A DNA stretch of 64,000 nt from Polyangiaceae bacterium (GTDB lineage Bacteria; Myxococcota_A; Polyangia; Polyangiales; Polyangiaceae), in the NCBI GenBank assembly GCA_020633235.1, contig JACKEA010000003.1, positions 124,001 through 188,000 of the forward strand, given 5' to 3'. Position numbers and translations under genes: made by a program. The notes under the pieces are model-generated. The model ran no database searches, had not been told where the DNA came from, and saw only the letters and a list, made by a program, of their open reading frames with translations. Within the stretch, counting starts at the first letter, position 1. Every line of letters begins with the position of its first letter. Positions 20,983 through 29,795 of the stretch are shown one piece after another.

Positions 20983-21681
20983 ATGAACGCAAGCCTGACG
21001 GGTCCCATCACTTTCCCTCCCCACCGTCGCGCCTCCCGCGACAAGGCGCTGCGCCTGGGCTGCTCGGCGCTCTCGGACGTCGAGCTGCTCGGCGAGCTGG
21101 TCGGCGGTCTCGGCGTCGCCGAGCGCGTGCTCGAAGCGGCGGGCAGTCTGGCGCGGCTGCGCCGCTTCGGCCTACCCCGGCTGTCGGAGATCCCCGGCGT
21201 GGGGCCGGCGCGCGCGGCGCAGGTGGGCGCTGCCCTCGAGCTCGGAACCCGGGCGCTGTCCCTCGAGCTTTCGGAGGAGCGCCCGCGCATCGTGGACGTG
21301 GACGCGGTGATCGGCTGGGCTCGCCCCCGGCTCGCGGCGCTGGACCACGAGGAGGTGTGGCTCTTGTGCCTGGATGGCCAGAGCTACTTGAAGTCGGCGC
21401 GCCGCGTAGCGCAGGGCGGGCTGCACGGCTGCAGCCTCACGGCCCGCGACGTGCTGCACCCGGCGCTGCGCGACGCCGCCAGCGCCATCGTCCTGGTGCA
21501 CAACCACCCCAGCGGCTCTCCCGAGCCGAGCGCCGAGGACGTGGCCATGACGCGGCTCTTGGGGCGCGCCTCGGCGCTGGTGGGCGTGACCTTGCTCGAC
21601 CACGTGATCGTGGCCCGCGCGGGCGCGACGTCGCTGGCGGAGCAGGGCGCGCTCGACCAAGCCAGCGCGTCCGTCGAGTAG
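20983..21681 (+). CDS. radC: RadC-family JAB/MPN domain protein
   Basis: A 232-residue protein. Residues about 20-80 hold a helix-hairpin-helix part (ALSDVELLGELVGG, IPGVGPARAAQV), and the C-terminal half is a JAB1/MPN domain with the full metal-binding pattern HNHPSGSPEPSAEDV (His-x-His-x7-Ser-x2-Asp). RadC proteins were once linked to DNA repair, but a biochemical function has not been settled. The start at 20983 lies about 210 nt after the cinA-type gene, so this gene probably has its own promoter. Confidence 0.9.
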   Translation: MNASLTGPITFPPHRRASRDKALRLGCSALSDVELLGELVGGLGVAERVLEAAGSLARLRRFGLPRLSEIPGVGPARAAQVGAALELGTRALSLELSEERPRIVDVDAVIGWARPRLAALDHEEVWLLCLDGQSYLKSARRVAQGGLHGCSLTARDVLHPALRDAASAIVLVHNHPSGSPEPSAEDVAMTRLLGRASALVGVTLLDHVIVARAGATSLAEQGALDQASASVE

Positions 21682-21763
21682 CAAAACCCCTGCGTTGACG
21701 GCATTTTCCCGCCACTGCTGCCGGCTCCCTCTCGGGAGCAATCCAGGCTATGGTGAGCAGGCG

Positions 21764-23137
21764 ATGAGCGACGGTGGCGTGGCCCAATTCGCTGCGTTGA
21801 CGGACATTGGCCGGCAGCGCGACCACAACGAAGACAACTTCCTCGTTGACCGCAAGCTTTCCCTGTACGTCGTGTGCGACGGCATGGGCGGGCACGCGGC
21901 AGGGGAGGTTGCCAGCGCGATTGCCGTGCGCACGGTGCACGAAGAGGTCAAGCGCGAGTGGGAGCTGATCGAGGACTACATGGCCGGTCTCACCGGCACG
22001 GAGCGCGTCAGCAAGCAGGACGTGATCCACATGCTGGAGTTCGCGGTGAACCGCGCCTCCAACAAGGTCCACGCGGAGGCCGAGAAGGACGCCTCCAAGC
22101 GGGGCATGGGCACCACCCTGGTGAGCGTGCTCATCGCCGGCAAAGAGGCGTTCATCACCTACGTCGGGGACAGCCGTTGCTACCTGCTGCGCAATGGCGT
22201 CCTGGAGCAGGTGACGGAAGACCACAACGTCTACAACGAGCTCATCAAGCGCAAGAAGATCCCCCGAGAGAAGGTGGAGAAGCTCGCGCCCAAGAACGCC
22301 GTCACCCGCGCAGTGGGCGTGTACGAGCACTGCGAGCCCGACACGTTGGTGCTGGACGTGGTCGCCGGCGATCGCTTCCTGCTCTGCTCCGATGGACTTT
22401 CCGGCTACTTCGAGGACGACCCGGAAGATCTCGGCCAGCTGCTGACAGAGCCGGACGCGGAAGTGGCGGTGCGCTCTCTCATCGACGAGGCCAACGCCCG
22501 CGGAGGTAGCGACAACATCACCGCCGTGGTGCTCACGGTGGGCGACCTCGGCGCCCGGGACGAGCCGCGGGCCGAGCGGCTGCGTCGCAAGCGCGAGATC
22601 TTGGCGCGCATGCCGCTGTTCCGCCCCCTGAATGACCGCGAGCTCCTGCGCGTGCTGCAGGTCACGGACGTGTGCGCGTTCAAGCCCGGAGAGCGGGTGA
22701 TCGACGAGGGAGACCGGGGCGAGGAGCTGTTCATCGTGCTGAACGGCAAGGTGAAGGTGTCCCGGGGCGGAACCCAGCTGGCGCTGCTGTCGCCGGGGGA
22801 GCACTTCGGCGAGATGGCGCTGATCCGCTCTCAGCCCCGCTCGGCCACCGTGGTGAGCGAAGGGGAAAGCGAGCTGATGGTCATCCGGCGCACGGATTTC
22901 TTCGAGATCCTGCGCAAGGAGCATCAGCTGGCGGTGAAGCTCCTGTGGCAGTTCTTGGGGGTTCTGGCGGACCGCTTGGCGGACACCAACCGCGAGCTCA
23001 ACAACGCCCGAGAAGAGCTGGCGGAGGACATCACCGCGGAGATCTTCGACGAGGACGAGGACGACAACCGCAAGACGCTGGTGATTCCGCCCCCGCCTCC
23101 GTCCCTGCGCAGCCCGCCGCAGAGCGGGGACGACTGA
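21764..23137 (+). CDS. PP2C protein phosphatase fused to a cyclic-nucleotide-binding domain
   Basis: A 457-residue protein. Residues about 8-260 form a PP2C/PPM phosphatase with all metal-binding signatures: ALTDIGRQRDHNEDNFL, DGMGGHAAGE, YVGDSRCYLL and ARGGSDNITA. A CRP-like cNMP-binding domain follows (about 285-405: GERVIDEGDRGEELFIVLNG, GEHFGEMALI, RSATVV), then a helical and acidic, Pro-rich tail. PP2C enzymes remove phosphate from Ser/Thr residues and usually oppose Hanks-type kinases, three of which are in this window; cNMP or another small ligand could regulate activity. There is a 1-nt gap to the lipoprotein gene downstream, so the two are probably an operon. Confidence 0.9.
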   Translation: MSDGGVAQFAALTDIGRQRDHNEDNFLVDRKLSLYVVCDGMGGHAAGEVASAIAVRTVHEEVKREWELIEDYMAGLTGTERVSKQDVIHMLEFAVNRASNKVHAEAEKDASKRGMGTTLVSVLIAGKEAFITYVGDSRCYLLRNGVLEQVTEDHNVYNELIKRKKIPREKVEKLAPKNAVTRAVGVYEHCEPDTLVLDVVAGDRFLLCSDGLSGYFEDDPEDLGQLLTEPDAEVAVRSLIDEANARGGSDNITAVVLTVGDLGARDEPRAERLRRKREILARMPLFRPLNDRELLRVLQVTDVCAFKPGERVIDEGDRGEELFIVLNGKVKVSRGGTQLALLSPGEHFGEMALIRSQPRSATVVSEGESELMVIRRTDFFEILRKEHQLAVKLLWQFLGVLADRLADTNRELNNAREELAEDITAEIFDEDEDDNRKTLVIPPPPPSLRSPPQSGDD

Positions 23138-23138
23138 G

Positions 23139-24056
23139 ATGCGCTGGCTCGGCGTGCTCGTCGCCCTGACGCTCTCGGGTTGCGACACGGACAAGCCCGC
23201 CCCCGCGCCCCCGTCTTCGGCGACCCAGAGCGCCGCTCGGCCGACGCCGTCGCGGCGTCCGCCCGAACCGCCGCCACGGCGTCCGCCTCCGCAGATCGCC
23301 TGCCGCGCGTTGACGGTGAAGGGCAAGGTCACGGCGCCCGGCGCGCCGCATCCCCTCGTGAACGGTGCGCCTCTCGACGGCCTCACCTGGCTCGAGCTGG
23401 CGCCCGGCGCCAAGCTCGCTCTGCGTCACACCAAGAGCGCGCGCGAGCTGGAGCTGAGCGGCCCCGCGCTGGTCCTTCCCTGCGCCGGCGGCGAAGAAGA
23501 AGTGCTGCTCACCCGCGGCAGCGTCAAGACCAGCCCTGGCCCGGGAGCACGCCCTGGCGCAGAAGTACTGATCGCATCGCCGTTCGGCGCCTTTCGCTAT
23601 GGCAACGCGCAGCTCGAGGTGCAGGTGAACGCCACCTCGGCCAAAGGCAAGGCCATCAGCGGCGAAGCCTGGGTCGAGCTCGCCAAGGGCGCGCGCCGGG
23701 TAGGTCCAGAGCATCTGCAGTCGAGCAAGGACAGCGTCACCCTGAGCGGCAAGCCCGAGGCCGACAAGCTCGTAGATGCCTGTCGCAGCGCCGCCGACGT
23801 CGCCGCCAAGCGGGCTCGGGAGCTCTTGGGCGGGGGTCCTGCGGGGGACGGAGGGGCCGACGGGGGCACCCTCGGGGAGCGCGCCCGGGCCCACGTGGAG
23901 GCGCGCCAAGCCGCCCGTTGGGCCTGCGCGGTGGCCTCGGCGGCGGTTCGGAGGGCGGAATCGTCCCCCGAGCGAGACCGCCAAGAAATGCTGATTCGCC
24001 GGGCAGAAAGCCTCTGGAAGGCCGTACCCCGGCGAGAACCGGCCACGCCGAGGTGA
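23139..24056 (+). CDS. FecR-like lipoprotein
   Basis: A 305-residue predicted lipoprotein (LGVLVALTLSGC lipobox, Cys15) with a Pro/Arg-rich tether. The middle (about residues 55-190) resembles a FecR-type beta-rich domain: LDGLTWLELAPGAKLALRHT, VLLTRGSVKTS and EVLIASPFGAFRYGNAQLEV, where the surface-exposed strand repeats are recognisable. The C-terminal 90 residues are helical and Ala/Arg-rich. FecR proteins sense or relay envelope signals to sigma factors, but no sigma gene is adjacent. The gene begins 1 nt after the PP2C/cNMP gene, so they are likely co-transcribed; the lipoprotein might report envelope state to the phosphatase, which is speculation. Confidence 0.7.
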   Translation: MRWLGVLVALTLSGCDTDKPAPAPPSSATQSAARPTPSRRPPEPPPRRPPPQIACRALTVKGKVTAPGAPHPLVNGAPLDGLTWLELAPGAKLALRHTKSARELELSGPALVLPCAGGEEEVLLTRGSVKTSPGPGARPGAEVLIASPFGAFRYGNAQLEVQVNATSAKGKAISGEAWVELAKGARRVGPEHLQSSKDSVTLSGKPEADKLVDACRSAADVAAKRARELLGGGPAGDGGADGGTLGERARAHVEARQAARWACAVASAAVRRAESSPERDRQEMLIRRAESLWKAVPRREPATPR

Positions 24057-24063
24057 TGTTCCG

Positions 24064-24102
24064 TTGACAGTTTCGCCCCCTCACCGCTAGCGTCCGCTAG
24101 CG
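24064..24102 (+). promoter_or_regulatory. candidate promoter with two tandem CGCTAGCG palindromes
   Basis: TTGACA at 24064-24069 is followed after 18 nt by TAGCGT (24088-24093), a weak -10. Two identical 8-bp palindromes CGCTAGCG (24085-24092 and 24095-24102) lie 2 nt apart over the -10 region, where a repressor could bind. The gene at 24119 starts 16 nt downstream. Confidence 0.4.
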
Positions 24103-24118
24103 ACGGGCGACCTAAAAA

Positions 24119-25675
24119 ATGGGCCTTCCGGGGATGAATCAATCTGACGCGATACGACTCGGGCTGGGCACCCTCACGGCGGCCGCAGTCCTTTCAGTGG
24201 TGGCTCCGGCTACCGCGGACGAGCCACGAAAAGTGACCGAGCCTTCCGTCCTGCGTGAGCCGGCGGAAATCACTCAGGTCGTGGATGCGTTCGACGACGA
24301 CGATCCGTTCGACCTGCACTTCTCGCTTGGCTTCCAGCAGACCTGGAAGAACGCGAAGATCCGACGGGAGACGTTCATCGATCAGCCTGGGCTGAGTAGC
24401 GGCGGCTACACCGCTGACACGATGAACATCGCCAAGTACTCGGAGAGCACCAGCCGCCTCAACACGAAGGTGAGCATCGGCGTGTTCAAGGACATCGCGC
24501 TGTCCTTCCGAGTACCCATCATCCTGTCGAACTCGCGCAAGCTGGACGACCTGGACGGCAGCGCCAGCGCGCAGACCGTGGTGCTGCAAGGCGCCCCGGG
24601 CGAGCAGCTGTTCTCCCTGCCCTTCGAGTCTCCGAAGCGCAGCGGCGTGGAGTACCTGGCCGTGGGCTTGGACGCCGCGATCATGAACCAGTTCCGCGAC
24701 GCGACGAAGCCCACCTGGGTGGTCGGCATCGAAGGCCGCTTCAACGTGTCGGAACCGATGCACGCTTGCAGCAACAACACGAACGGGCTGAACCAAGCCG
24801 GCCCGCAGAAGAAGTGCGCGGATCCGTCGGACATCAACCGCAACGGCGTGGGCGGTGAGCTCACGGACCCCACCGTCGGACCGCTGGAGGGCAACTTCTC
24901 CGGCGGGCGGGACCCGGGCGTTTCTCGCGGCACGACGGGCCTCGAGCTCCACACGTTCCTGTCCAAGCGGATCAAGTACATCGAGCCCTACGGCGGCTTC
25001 AAAGCGCTATTCGAGTTCCAGAACGACTCCAGCGATTACGGCGCCACGGACCTCAAGGGTTCGCTCGTGAATCATCCGCCGCTGGAAGGCACGATGATCC
25101 TTGGGCTCAACGTGATCCCCTGGGAAGTGCGCGACCAGTACCAGCGCGTCACCATCGACTTCCGCTTCACCGGCGCGTACCGCTCCGAGGGTCGGGATTA
25201 CTCCGAGCTGTTCGATGCCCTGGGCTCCAGCGACGCACCGAGCATCCGCAAGCCGGCCTTCGCGGCGTACCAGGCCGGCGGCAATCCCGGAGAATCCGTC
25301 GTCGATCCCAACTCCCAGAAGGTCTACTTCACGGGACTCACGGACGTGCAGCAGCACGGCCGCTACACTTTCAGCACGGAGTTCACCTGGCAGGCCGGGG
25401 AGTACGTGAAGTTCAGCTTGGGTGGCGGCTACACGCTGGTGCAATCGCACTTCATCACCTTCGATCAGGCGTGTAATCCGGACTTCTCGGACGACGTCAC
25501 CAAGTCCGGCCCCTGCGCTTCGCTCAGCTCGGATGGCTCCGGCGGCTTCACGCGCACGGCAACGGGCATTCCCAACCCGAACTACCGGGCTGTCATCAAC
25601 ACACCAGGCCGCCGCTTCCTGGTGGACGACTCCAACGCCTTCGACGCGTGGCTCAACGCCACCGTCATGTTCTGA
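24119..25675 (+). CDS. outer-membrane beta-barrel-type protein, unknown function
   Basis: A 518-residue protein with a signal peptide (IRLGLGTLTAAAVLSVVAP, cleavage near ATADE). The mature protein has alternating hydrophobic strands with aromatic belts (FDLHFSLGFQQTW, VSIGVFKDIALSFRVPIIL, ITIDFRFTGAYR-like strands) and ends in NATVMF, with a terminal Phe as in Gram-negative barrel proteins recognised by BamA. Two loops contain Cys pairs (MHACSNNTNG / QKKCAD and CNPD / GPCAS). No substrate can be inferred. ATG 24134 (MNQSDAIR) is an alternative start. Confidence 0.7.
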   Translation: MGLPGMNQSDAIRLGLGTLTAAAVLSVVAPATADEPRKVTEPSVLREPAEITQVVDAFDDDDPFDLHFSLGFQQTWKNAKIRRETFIDQPGLSSGGYTADTMNIAKYSESTSRLNTKVSIGVFKDIALSFRVPIILSNSRKLDDLDGSASAQTVVLQGAPGEQLFSLPFESPKRSGVEYLAVGLDAAIMNQFRDATKPTWVVGIEGRFNVSEPMHACSNNTNGLNQAGPQKKCADPSDINRNGVGGELTDPTVGPLEGNFSGGRDPGVSRGTTGLELHTFLSKRIKYIEPYGGFKALFEFQNDSSDYGATDLKGSLVNHPPLEGTMILGLNVIPWEVRDQYQRVTIDFRFTGAYRSEGRDYSELFDALGSSDAPSIRKPAFAAYQAGGNPGESVVDPNSQKVYFTGLTDVQQHGRYTFSTEFTWQAGEYVKFSLGGGYTLVQSHFITFDQACNPDFSDDVTKSGPCASLSSDGSGGFTRTATGIPNPNYRAVINTPGRRFLVDDSNAFDAWLNATVMF

Positions 25676-25723
25676 GTCGACACCCGGATTGCACCGCTCG
25701 CCCACGTGGGGCACGCTCGGCGC

Positions 25724-27127
25724 ATGAGCTTTCGCGCGTCGCTGCTTGCCGCGCTGGTCGGCGCTTCGTTGCTGGCCTCGGCCGAGCAGGCCCGCGCGGG
25801 CCAGGACGACGTGGTGCTCTTGCCCACGGTCACGCTGATTCAATCGTCGCCCGCGGAGCCGCCGGAGTTGCGCCGCCCGGATCCCTCTGCCCCAGGCTCG
25901 CTCTCGCGCTGGACGCGGCGTCTGGATGCCGTGCTCCATGAAGCCGCCCAGGATCTAGGCCTCACCCTGGACGTCTCCGAGCGCTTGGACGTGAGCCCCG
26001 GCTCCCTGAAAGAAGACGCCTTGGTGGAACGGGCGGCGGACCGCTGGGTCGTGTCGCCGCGCCTCACCTTCGACGGCGGCAAGGTTCGCATTCGTCTGGT
26101 CGCCGTCGCGCCGGGCTCCAACGTGGTGTTGGTGCGCAGCCAGGAAGTCGAGCCGCGACAGGTCACCATCCGCGCCATGGTGATGCTGCGGGACATCGTG
26201 CAAGTCGGCCGCGGCAGCCCCACGGATGACAAGCCCCGCACCGCCGAGCCGGCGCCGCCGCGGGGCACCCTCGCCATACCGGCGCGTTCCCAGGGTCGCG
26301 CCGTGTTGGCGCTGAACGCCGCCGCCTTCGGAGGTTACGTGGGGTTCGCGCTGCAGCGCGCCAGCGGCTCGGGGGACGAGCGACTCACCTACCCGCTCAT
26401 CGCCCTGGGCACCGGCATCGGCCTGGGCGGATCCATGATCATCGCCGACGAATGGGACGTCGGCCTGGGCGACGCTTGGTACCTCTCCGCTGGCGCCTGG
26501 TGGCCGGCCGCTTCGGGGCTCTTGCTGGCGGAGGGCTACGGCGTGTCGCCGGAGTCGGATCGCTACGTGTACGGCCTGGTTGGCGCCTCGGCGGGCATCA
26601 CCCTGGCCACCATGTCCCTCAGCTTGCGTGGCATGGGCGAGGGCGGCGCGCTCTTGTCCCACTCCGGCGGCGCCTTCGGAATGTTCTTGGGCGGCGTCAC
26701 TCAGCTGGCCGTGGATGGCACCACGGACGAGACCCCCACTCTGGGCATGGGCTACGGCGCTGGAGCCGGCGTGCTGGTGGCGGGTGCCGTCGCGACGCAG
26801 GTGAGCCTCACGCCCTCGCGGGTGCTGCTCGTGGATCTCGGCGGGGTGCTCGGCGGCCTCACGGTGGCCGGCGCCTCGAGCCCCTTGGTGTTCGCCGACG
26901 AGCGCTCCGAGGGCAAGGACCGCGCGTTTTTGGCCGGTGTCGCAGCGGGCACGCTCGCCGGCGGTGTAGTCGGCTACCTGCTCACGCAACCGGCGTCGTC
27001 GAAGCGGGCGGAGAAGGAAGAAGAACGCTGGGCGGCGCTGCCCTGGGCGGGCGTCATCGGCGAGACGCGCACGGTAGACGGCAAACGCGTGCCCGCCATG
27101 GGCGCAGGCGTGCGCGGCTTGTGGTAA
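25724..27127 (+). CDS. exported protein, glycine-rich membrane-barrel-like C-terminus
   Basis: A 467-residue protein. The ATG at 25724 gives the signal MSFRASLLAALVGASLLASA. Residues 25-190 form a soluble domain with VVLLPTVTLIQ and VSPRLTFDGGKVRIRLVAVAPG, resembling the N-terminal part of TolB-like or lipoprotein sensor domains. The remainder is Gly/Ala-rich with many short hydrophobic stretches (GTGIGLGGSMIIADEW, GLVGASAGITLATMSLSLRG, AGAGVLVAGAVATQVSL), consistent with membrane-embedded strands or helices. It overlaps the start of the RluA-type gene by 7 nt and lies about 48 nt after the barrel gene, suggesting joint expression. Function unknown. Confidence 0.65.
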   Translation: MSFRASLLAALVGASLLASAEQARAGQDDVVLLPTVTLIQSSPAEPPELRRPDPSAPGSLSRWTRRLDAVLHEAAQDLGLTLDVSERLDVSPGSLKEDALVERAADRWVVSPRLTFDGGKVRIRLVAVAPGSNVVLVRSQEVEPRQVTIRAMVMLRDIVQVGRGSPTDDKPRTAEPAPPRGTLAIPARSQGRAVLALNAAAFGGYVGFALQRASGSGDERLTYPLIALGTGIGLGGSMIIADEWDVGLGDAWYLSAGAWWPAASGLLLAEGYGVSPESDRYVYGLVGASAGITLATMSLSLRGMGEGGALLSHSGGAFGMFLGGVTQLAVDGTTDETPTLGMGYGAGAGVLVAGAVATQVSLTPSRVLLVDLGGVLGGLTVAGASSPLVFADERSEGKDRAFLAGVAAGTLAGGVVGYLLTQPASSKRAEKEEERWAALPWAGVIGETRTVDGKRVPAMGAGVRGLW

Positions 27128-28017
27128 CGACGTTCCACGTCACCGACGCAGAAGCGGGCGAGCGGCTCGATCGCGTGGTGATCGGACGCATCGCCGGACT
27201 CGGCCGCAAGCGCGCCAGCGAGCTGTTCGCCGAAGGGCGCGTGCAGGTGAACGGACGTCGCGCCGCCAAGGGGGAAGCCGCCATCGCCGCGACCGAAATC
27301 GTCGTCAGCCTGGAAGACGTTCAAGAGGTACCGTCCGAACCCGACGCGCCGCTCGTGGTGACGCTCGAGCGTGACGATCTGGTAATCGTGGAAAAGCCCG
27401 CCGGACAGCCGAGCGCTCCCCTCCGCGGCGAGAGCGGCACTCTGGCCGGCGCGCTCCTCGGGCGCTACCCGGAGATGACGCACGTGGGCTGGTCCCGTCG
27501 CGAGCCAGGCCTCTTGCATCGCCTCGACACCCACACCAGCGGCCTGTTGGTCGCCGCTCGCGCTCCGCACACCTTCGAGCGCCTGCGCCGCGCGCTGACG
27601 GCGGGGCAGATCGAGAAGCGCTACCTCGCCATCACCCATGGCCGCGGCTTGCCCGACGTCGGCACCATCGAATCGGGGCTTGCAGCGGATCGCGGCGACC
27701 GCCGCCGGGTGCTGGTCGTGGACGATGCGGAACCGCGCCGCACCACGCGCTTCACGGTGCTGCGGCGGGAGGCCGAGTGGGCCCTGGTGGAGCTTCGGGT
27801 GAGTCGAGCGTATCGGCACCAGATCCGCGCGCACCTCGCCCACATCGGCCATCCCATCGCGGGAGACGCCGTGTACGGTGGTCCCCCCGCCGCCGCTCTT
27901 GGGCAACGGCATGCGCTGCACGCCAGCTACATCGCCTGGGCGGGGGACGCGACCGTGGTCGGCTTCGAAGCCGAGGCTCGCCTACCGGCGGACATGGGCA
28001 TCTTGATGCCCGGCTGA
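27121..28017 (+). CDS. RluA-family pseudouridine synthase
   Basis: A 298-residue enzyme that isomerises uridine to pseudouridine in structured RNA. It has an N-terminal S4 RNA-binding domain (AGERLDRVVIGRIAGLGRKR, EGRVQVNGRRA) and the catalytic motif GLLHRLDTHTSGLLV with the nucleophilic Asp, then QIEKRYLAI and RAYRHQIRAHLAHIGHPI. The RNA target (23S or tRNA) cannot be assigned from this. The GTG at 27121 overlaps the previous gene's stop by 7 nt. The last 91 nt overlap the 3' end of the oppositely oriented membrane-protein gene. Confidence 0.88.
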   Translation: MVTTFHVTDAEAGERLDRVVIGRIAGLGRKRASELFAEGRVQVNGRRAAKGEAAIAATEIVVSLEDVQEVPSEPDAPLVVTLERDDLVIVEKPAGQPSAPLRGESGTLAGALLGRYPEMTHVGWSRREPGLLHRLDTHTSGLLVAARAPHTFERLRRALTAGQIEKRYLAITHGRGLPDVGTIESGLAADRGDRRRVLVVDDAEPRRTTRFTVLRREAEWALVELRVSRAYRHQIRAHLAHIGHPIAGDAVYGGPPAAALGQRHALHASYIAWAGDATVVGFEAEARLPADMGILMPG

Positions 28018-29744
28018 CGGGTACGGGGACGCATGGGCTCGGAGTCCGTCAGCGTCTCGGCCAAGCTCCGCACCAGTGCCAAGCAGTCCCGCTTCGTCGG
28101 CAGCGCCGGGCGAATCACCGCGACGCGCTCCTCCGGCTTGCGACCGCGGGTCCACACCACGCCCCGCGGCAGCGCGTGATACGCCGGCGAGCCTTCCTGC
28201 GCCCGCACCATCACCCACGGCAACGCCAAGGTGCCTCCGCCTCCGGAGCGATACTCCAGACCCACCTCGATGGCGCTGAGTCCGGCCAGCGCGCGGCGCG
28301 GCATCACCAACAGCCGGAGCTCGTCGGGGTCGCTGCTCTTCTCCGGGATGCGCGCCCAAGGCACCACCTTGAGGGACTCTACACCCGCGAGGCGGCGGTC
28401 GAGCCAGCTCAGGAGCTTGACCGGACCCTGCGCCGGATCGGGCGGCAGCTCCGCTGCGCGACCGGTGCAGAAGATGGGCAGCAGCGCCGCCGAGGCCAGC
28501 GCCAACATCAGCGCGTGATAGGGCGAGCGCGGAAACAGCACCACGGCGCCCGCGACAAAGCCGCCCAACAAAAGGACGAACAGCACGAAGCCGAGCAGGG
28601 AGCCGGCGTCCAACAGACGACCGGGCAGCGATCCGGCGCTGGGCTCGAAGGCGTCTTCCTCGGTCAGGGGCAGCCAGCGACCGGGACTGCGCGGCTCCGG
28701 CTTGAGTCGGGGGCCGAGCTGCGTGGCGGCGGCCATCGCCAGCACCAACAGCACCCCCGCCAGCGTGGGCAGATTGGTGCGCGCGCCCACCCCCACCGCC
28801 GCCGAAAGCAGCACCCCGGACAGCGCCGCCCGCAGTCCTCCCGGCAGCGGGATCAGCGCGCGCGGCTCCGCTTGCCTGAGCTCCGCGGCCTGCCGCAAGC
28901 TGCGCCACTTCAGGAACACCAGCAGGGCGTAGAACAGCGCCACGCCGACGAGCACCGCCACCGCCACCAGACGAGTCTTCACGCGGGGTGGGGGCGGCTG
29001 GGCGCTCGACGACTGGGCGGGAGCGTCCGTGGGAGCGAACGCGGGGAATGCACGGGCGGAGGCCTGCACGCGCCACACGACGGGCTCCCCCTTGGCAACG
29101 TGGGGACGCACCACCTCGAGCTCGTCCTTGTCGCCGGCGCGCCGCAAGTTCGCGAGGAACGTGCCGGCGCCGTCGTCGGTGACGCCCAGCGCCGCCTGGT
29201 CGGGATCGACGGGCGGCAAGCGCGGCGCGATCTCCGCGGGCGGAAGGCGGAAGATGACGCGCGCCGAGTCCACGCCGTCCTCCAGCCGCGGGCCGACCCA
29301 ACGGACGTCCACGTAGGCGCCGTTCCTGTGGATCAGATCGCGGTCCGCCAGATTGGTGCGATAGGCGAAGCGGAACAGGTACGTGCCGCGCCGGAGGCCC
29401 TTCTTGGCATCGACGTCGATGCGCAACGTGCCGTCCTCGCGCCGCTCCAACAAAAGAGGCGTGGGAGGCTTGGAGCTGCCGTCGCCATCGACCTCGGACA
29501 CCGTCGCGTTGGGCTGGGGCAAGGCATCGGCATCGACCCCCTCGATCTCGATGCCGGGCAGCGGCCCACCGCGCACCCGGAGGATCAGCTCATGGCTCAC
29601 GGTGGCTGCCCCGGACGGCTCCACGTCCAGGGTCACCACGTGAGAGCGGATGCTGGTCTCCACCCAGGCGTGAGCCCAGCCGGACAGGGTCAGCGCCGCA
29701 ATCAGGCAGCAGAGGGCTCGCAAGTGTCGGTGTAGGACGCACAT
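27927..29744 (-). CDS. large membrane protein with extracytoplasmic beta-rich domain
   Basis: A 605-residue protein with an N-terminal signal (LCCLIAALTLSGWAHA), an extracytoplasmic domain of about 220 residues built like DUF2207-type modules (VVTLDVEPSGAATVSHELIL, GTYLFRFAYRTN, VDVRWVGPRL), an Ala/Pro-rich linker, and two to five hydrophobic segments (LVAVAVLVGVALFYALLVF, LSGVLLSAAVGVG, LAGVLLVLAMAAATQL, GFVLFVLLLGGFVAGAVVLF). The last 180 residues are soluble. The final 30 codons lie opposite the 3' end of the RluA-type gene, so either the two genes truly overlap by 91 nt or the C-terminal extension is recent. DUF2207 is a guess from layout; no function is claimed. Confidence 0.65.
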   Translation of the reverse strand: MCVLHRHLRALCCLIAALTLSGWAHAWVETSIRSHVVTLDVEPSGAATVSHELILRVRGGPLPGIEIEGVDADALPQPNATVSEVDGDGSSKPPTPLLLERREDGTLRIDVDAKKGLRRGTYLFRFAYRTNLADRDLIHRNGAYVDVRWVGPRLEDGVDSARVIFRLPPAEIAPRLPPVDPDQAALGVTDDGAGTFLANLRRAGDKDELEVVRPHVAKGEPVVWRVQASARAFPAFAPTDAPAQSSSAQPPPPRVKTRLVAVAVLVGVALFYALLVFLKWRSLRQAAELRQAEPRALIPLPGGLRAALSGVLLSAAVGVGARTNLPTLAGVLLVLAMAAATQLGPRLKPEPRSPGRWLPLTEEDAFEPSAGSLPGRLLDAGSLLGFVLFVLLLGGFVAGAVVLFPRSPYHALMLALASAALLPIFCTGRAAELPPDPAQGPVKLLSWLDRRLAGVESLKVVPWARIPEKSSDPDELRLLVMPRRALAGLSAIEVGLEYRSGGGGTLALPWVMVRAQEGSPAYHALPRGVVWTRGRKPEERVAVIRPALPTKRDCLALVRSLAETLTDSEPMRPRTRQPGIKMPMSAGRRASASKPTTVASPAQAM

Positions 29745-29795
29745 CCTACGACACGGGTGACACGACCCCGCGCCGAAGGCCCAATTTTCGGCGAC

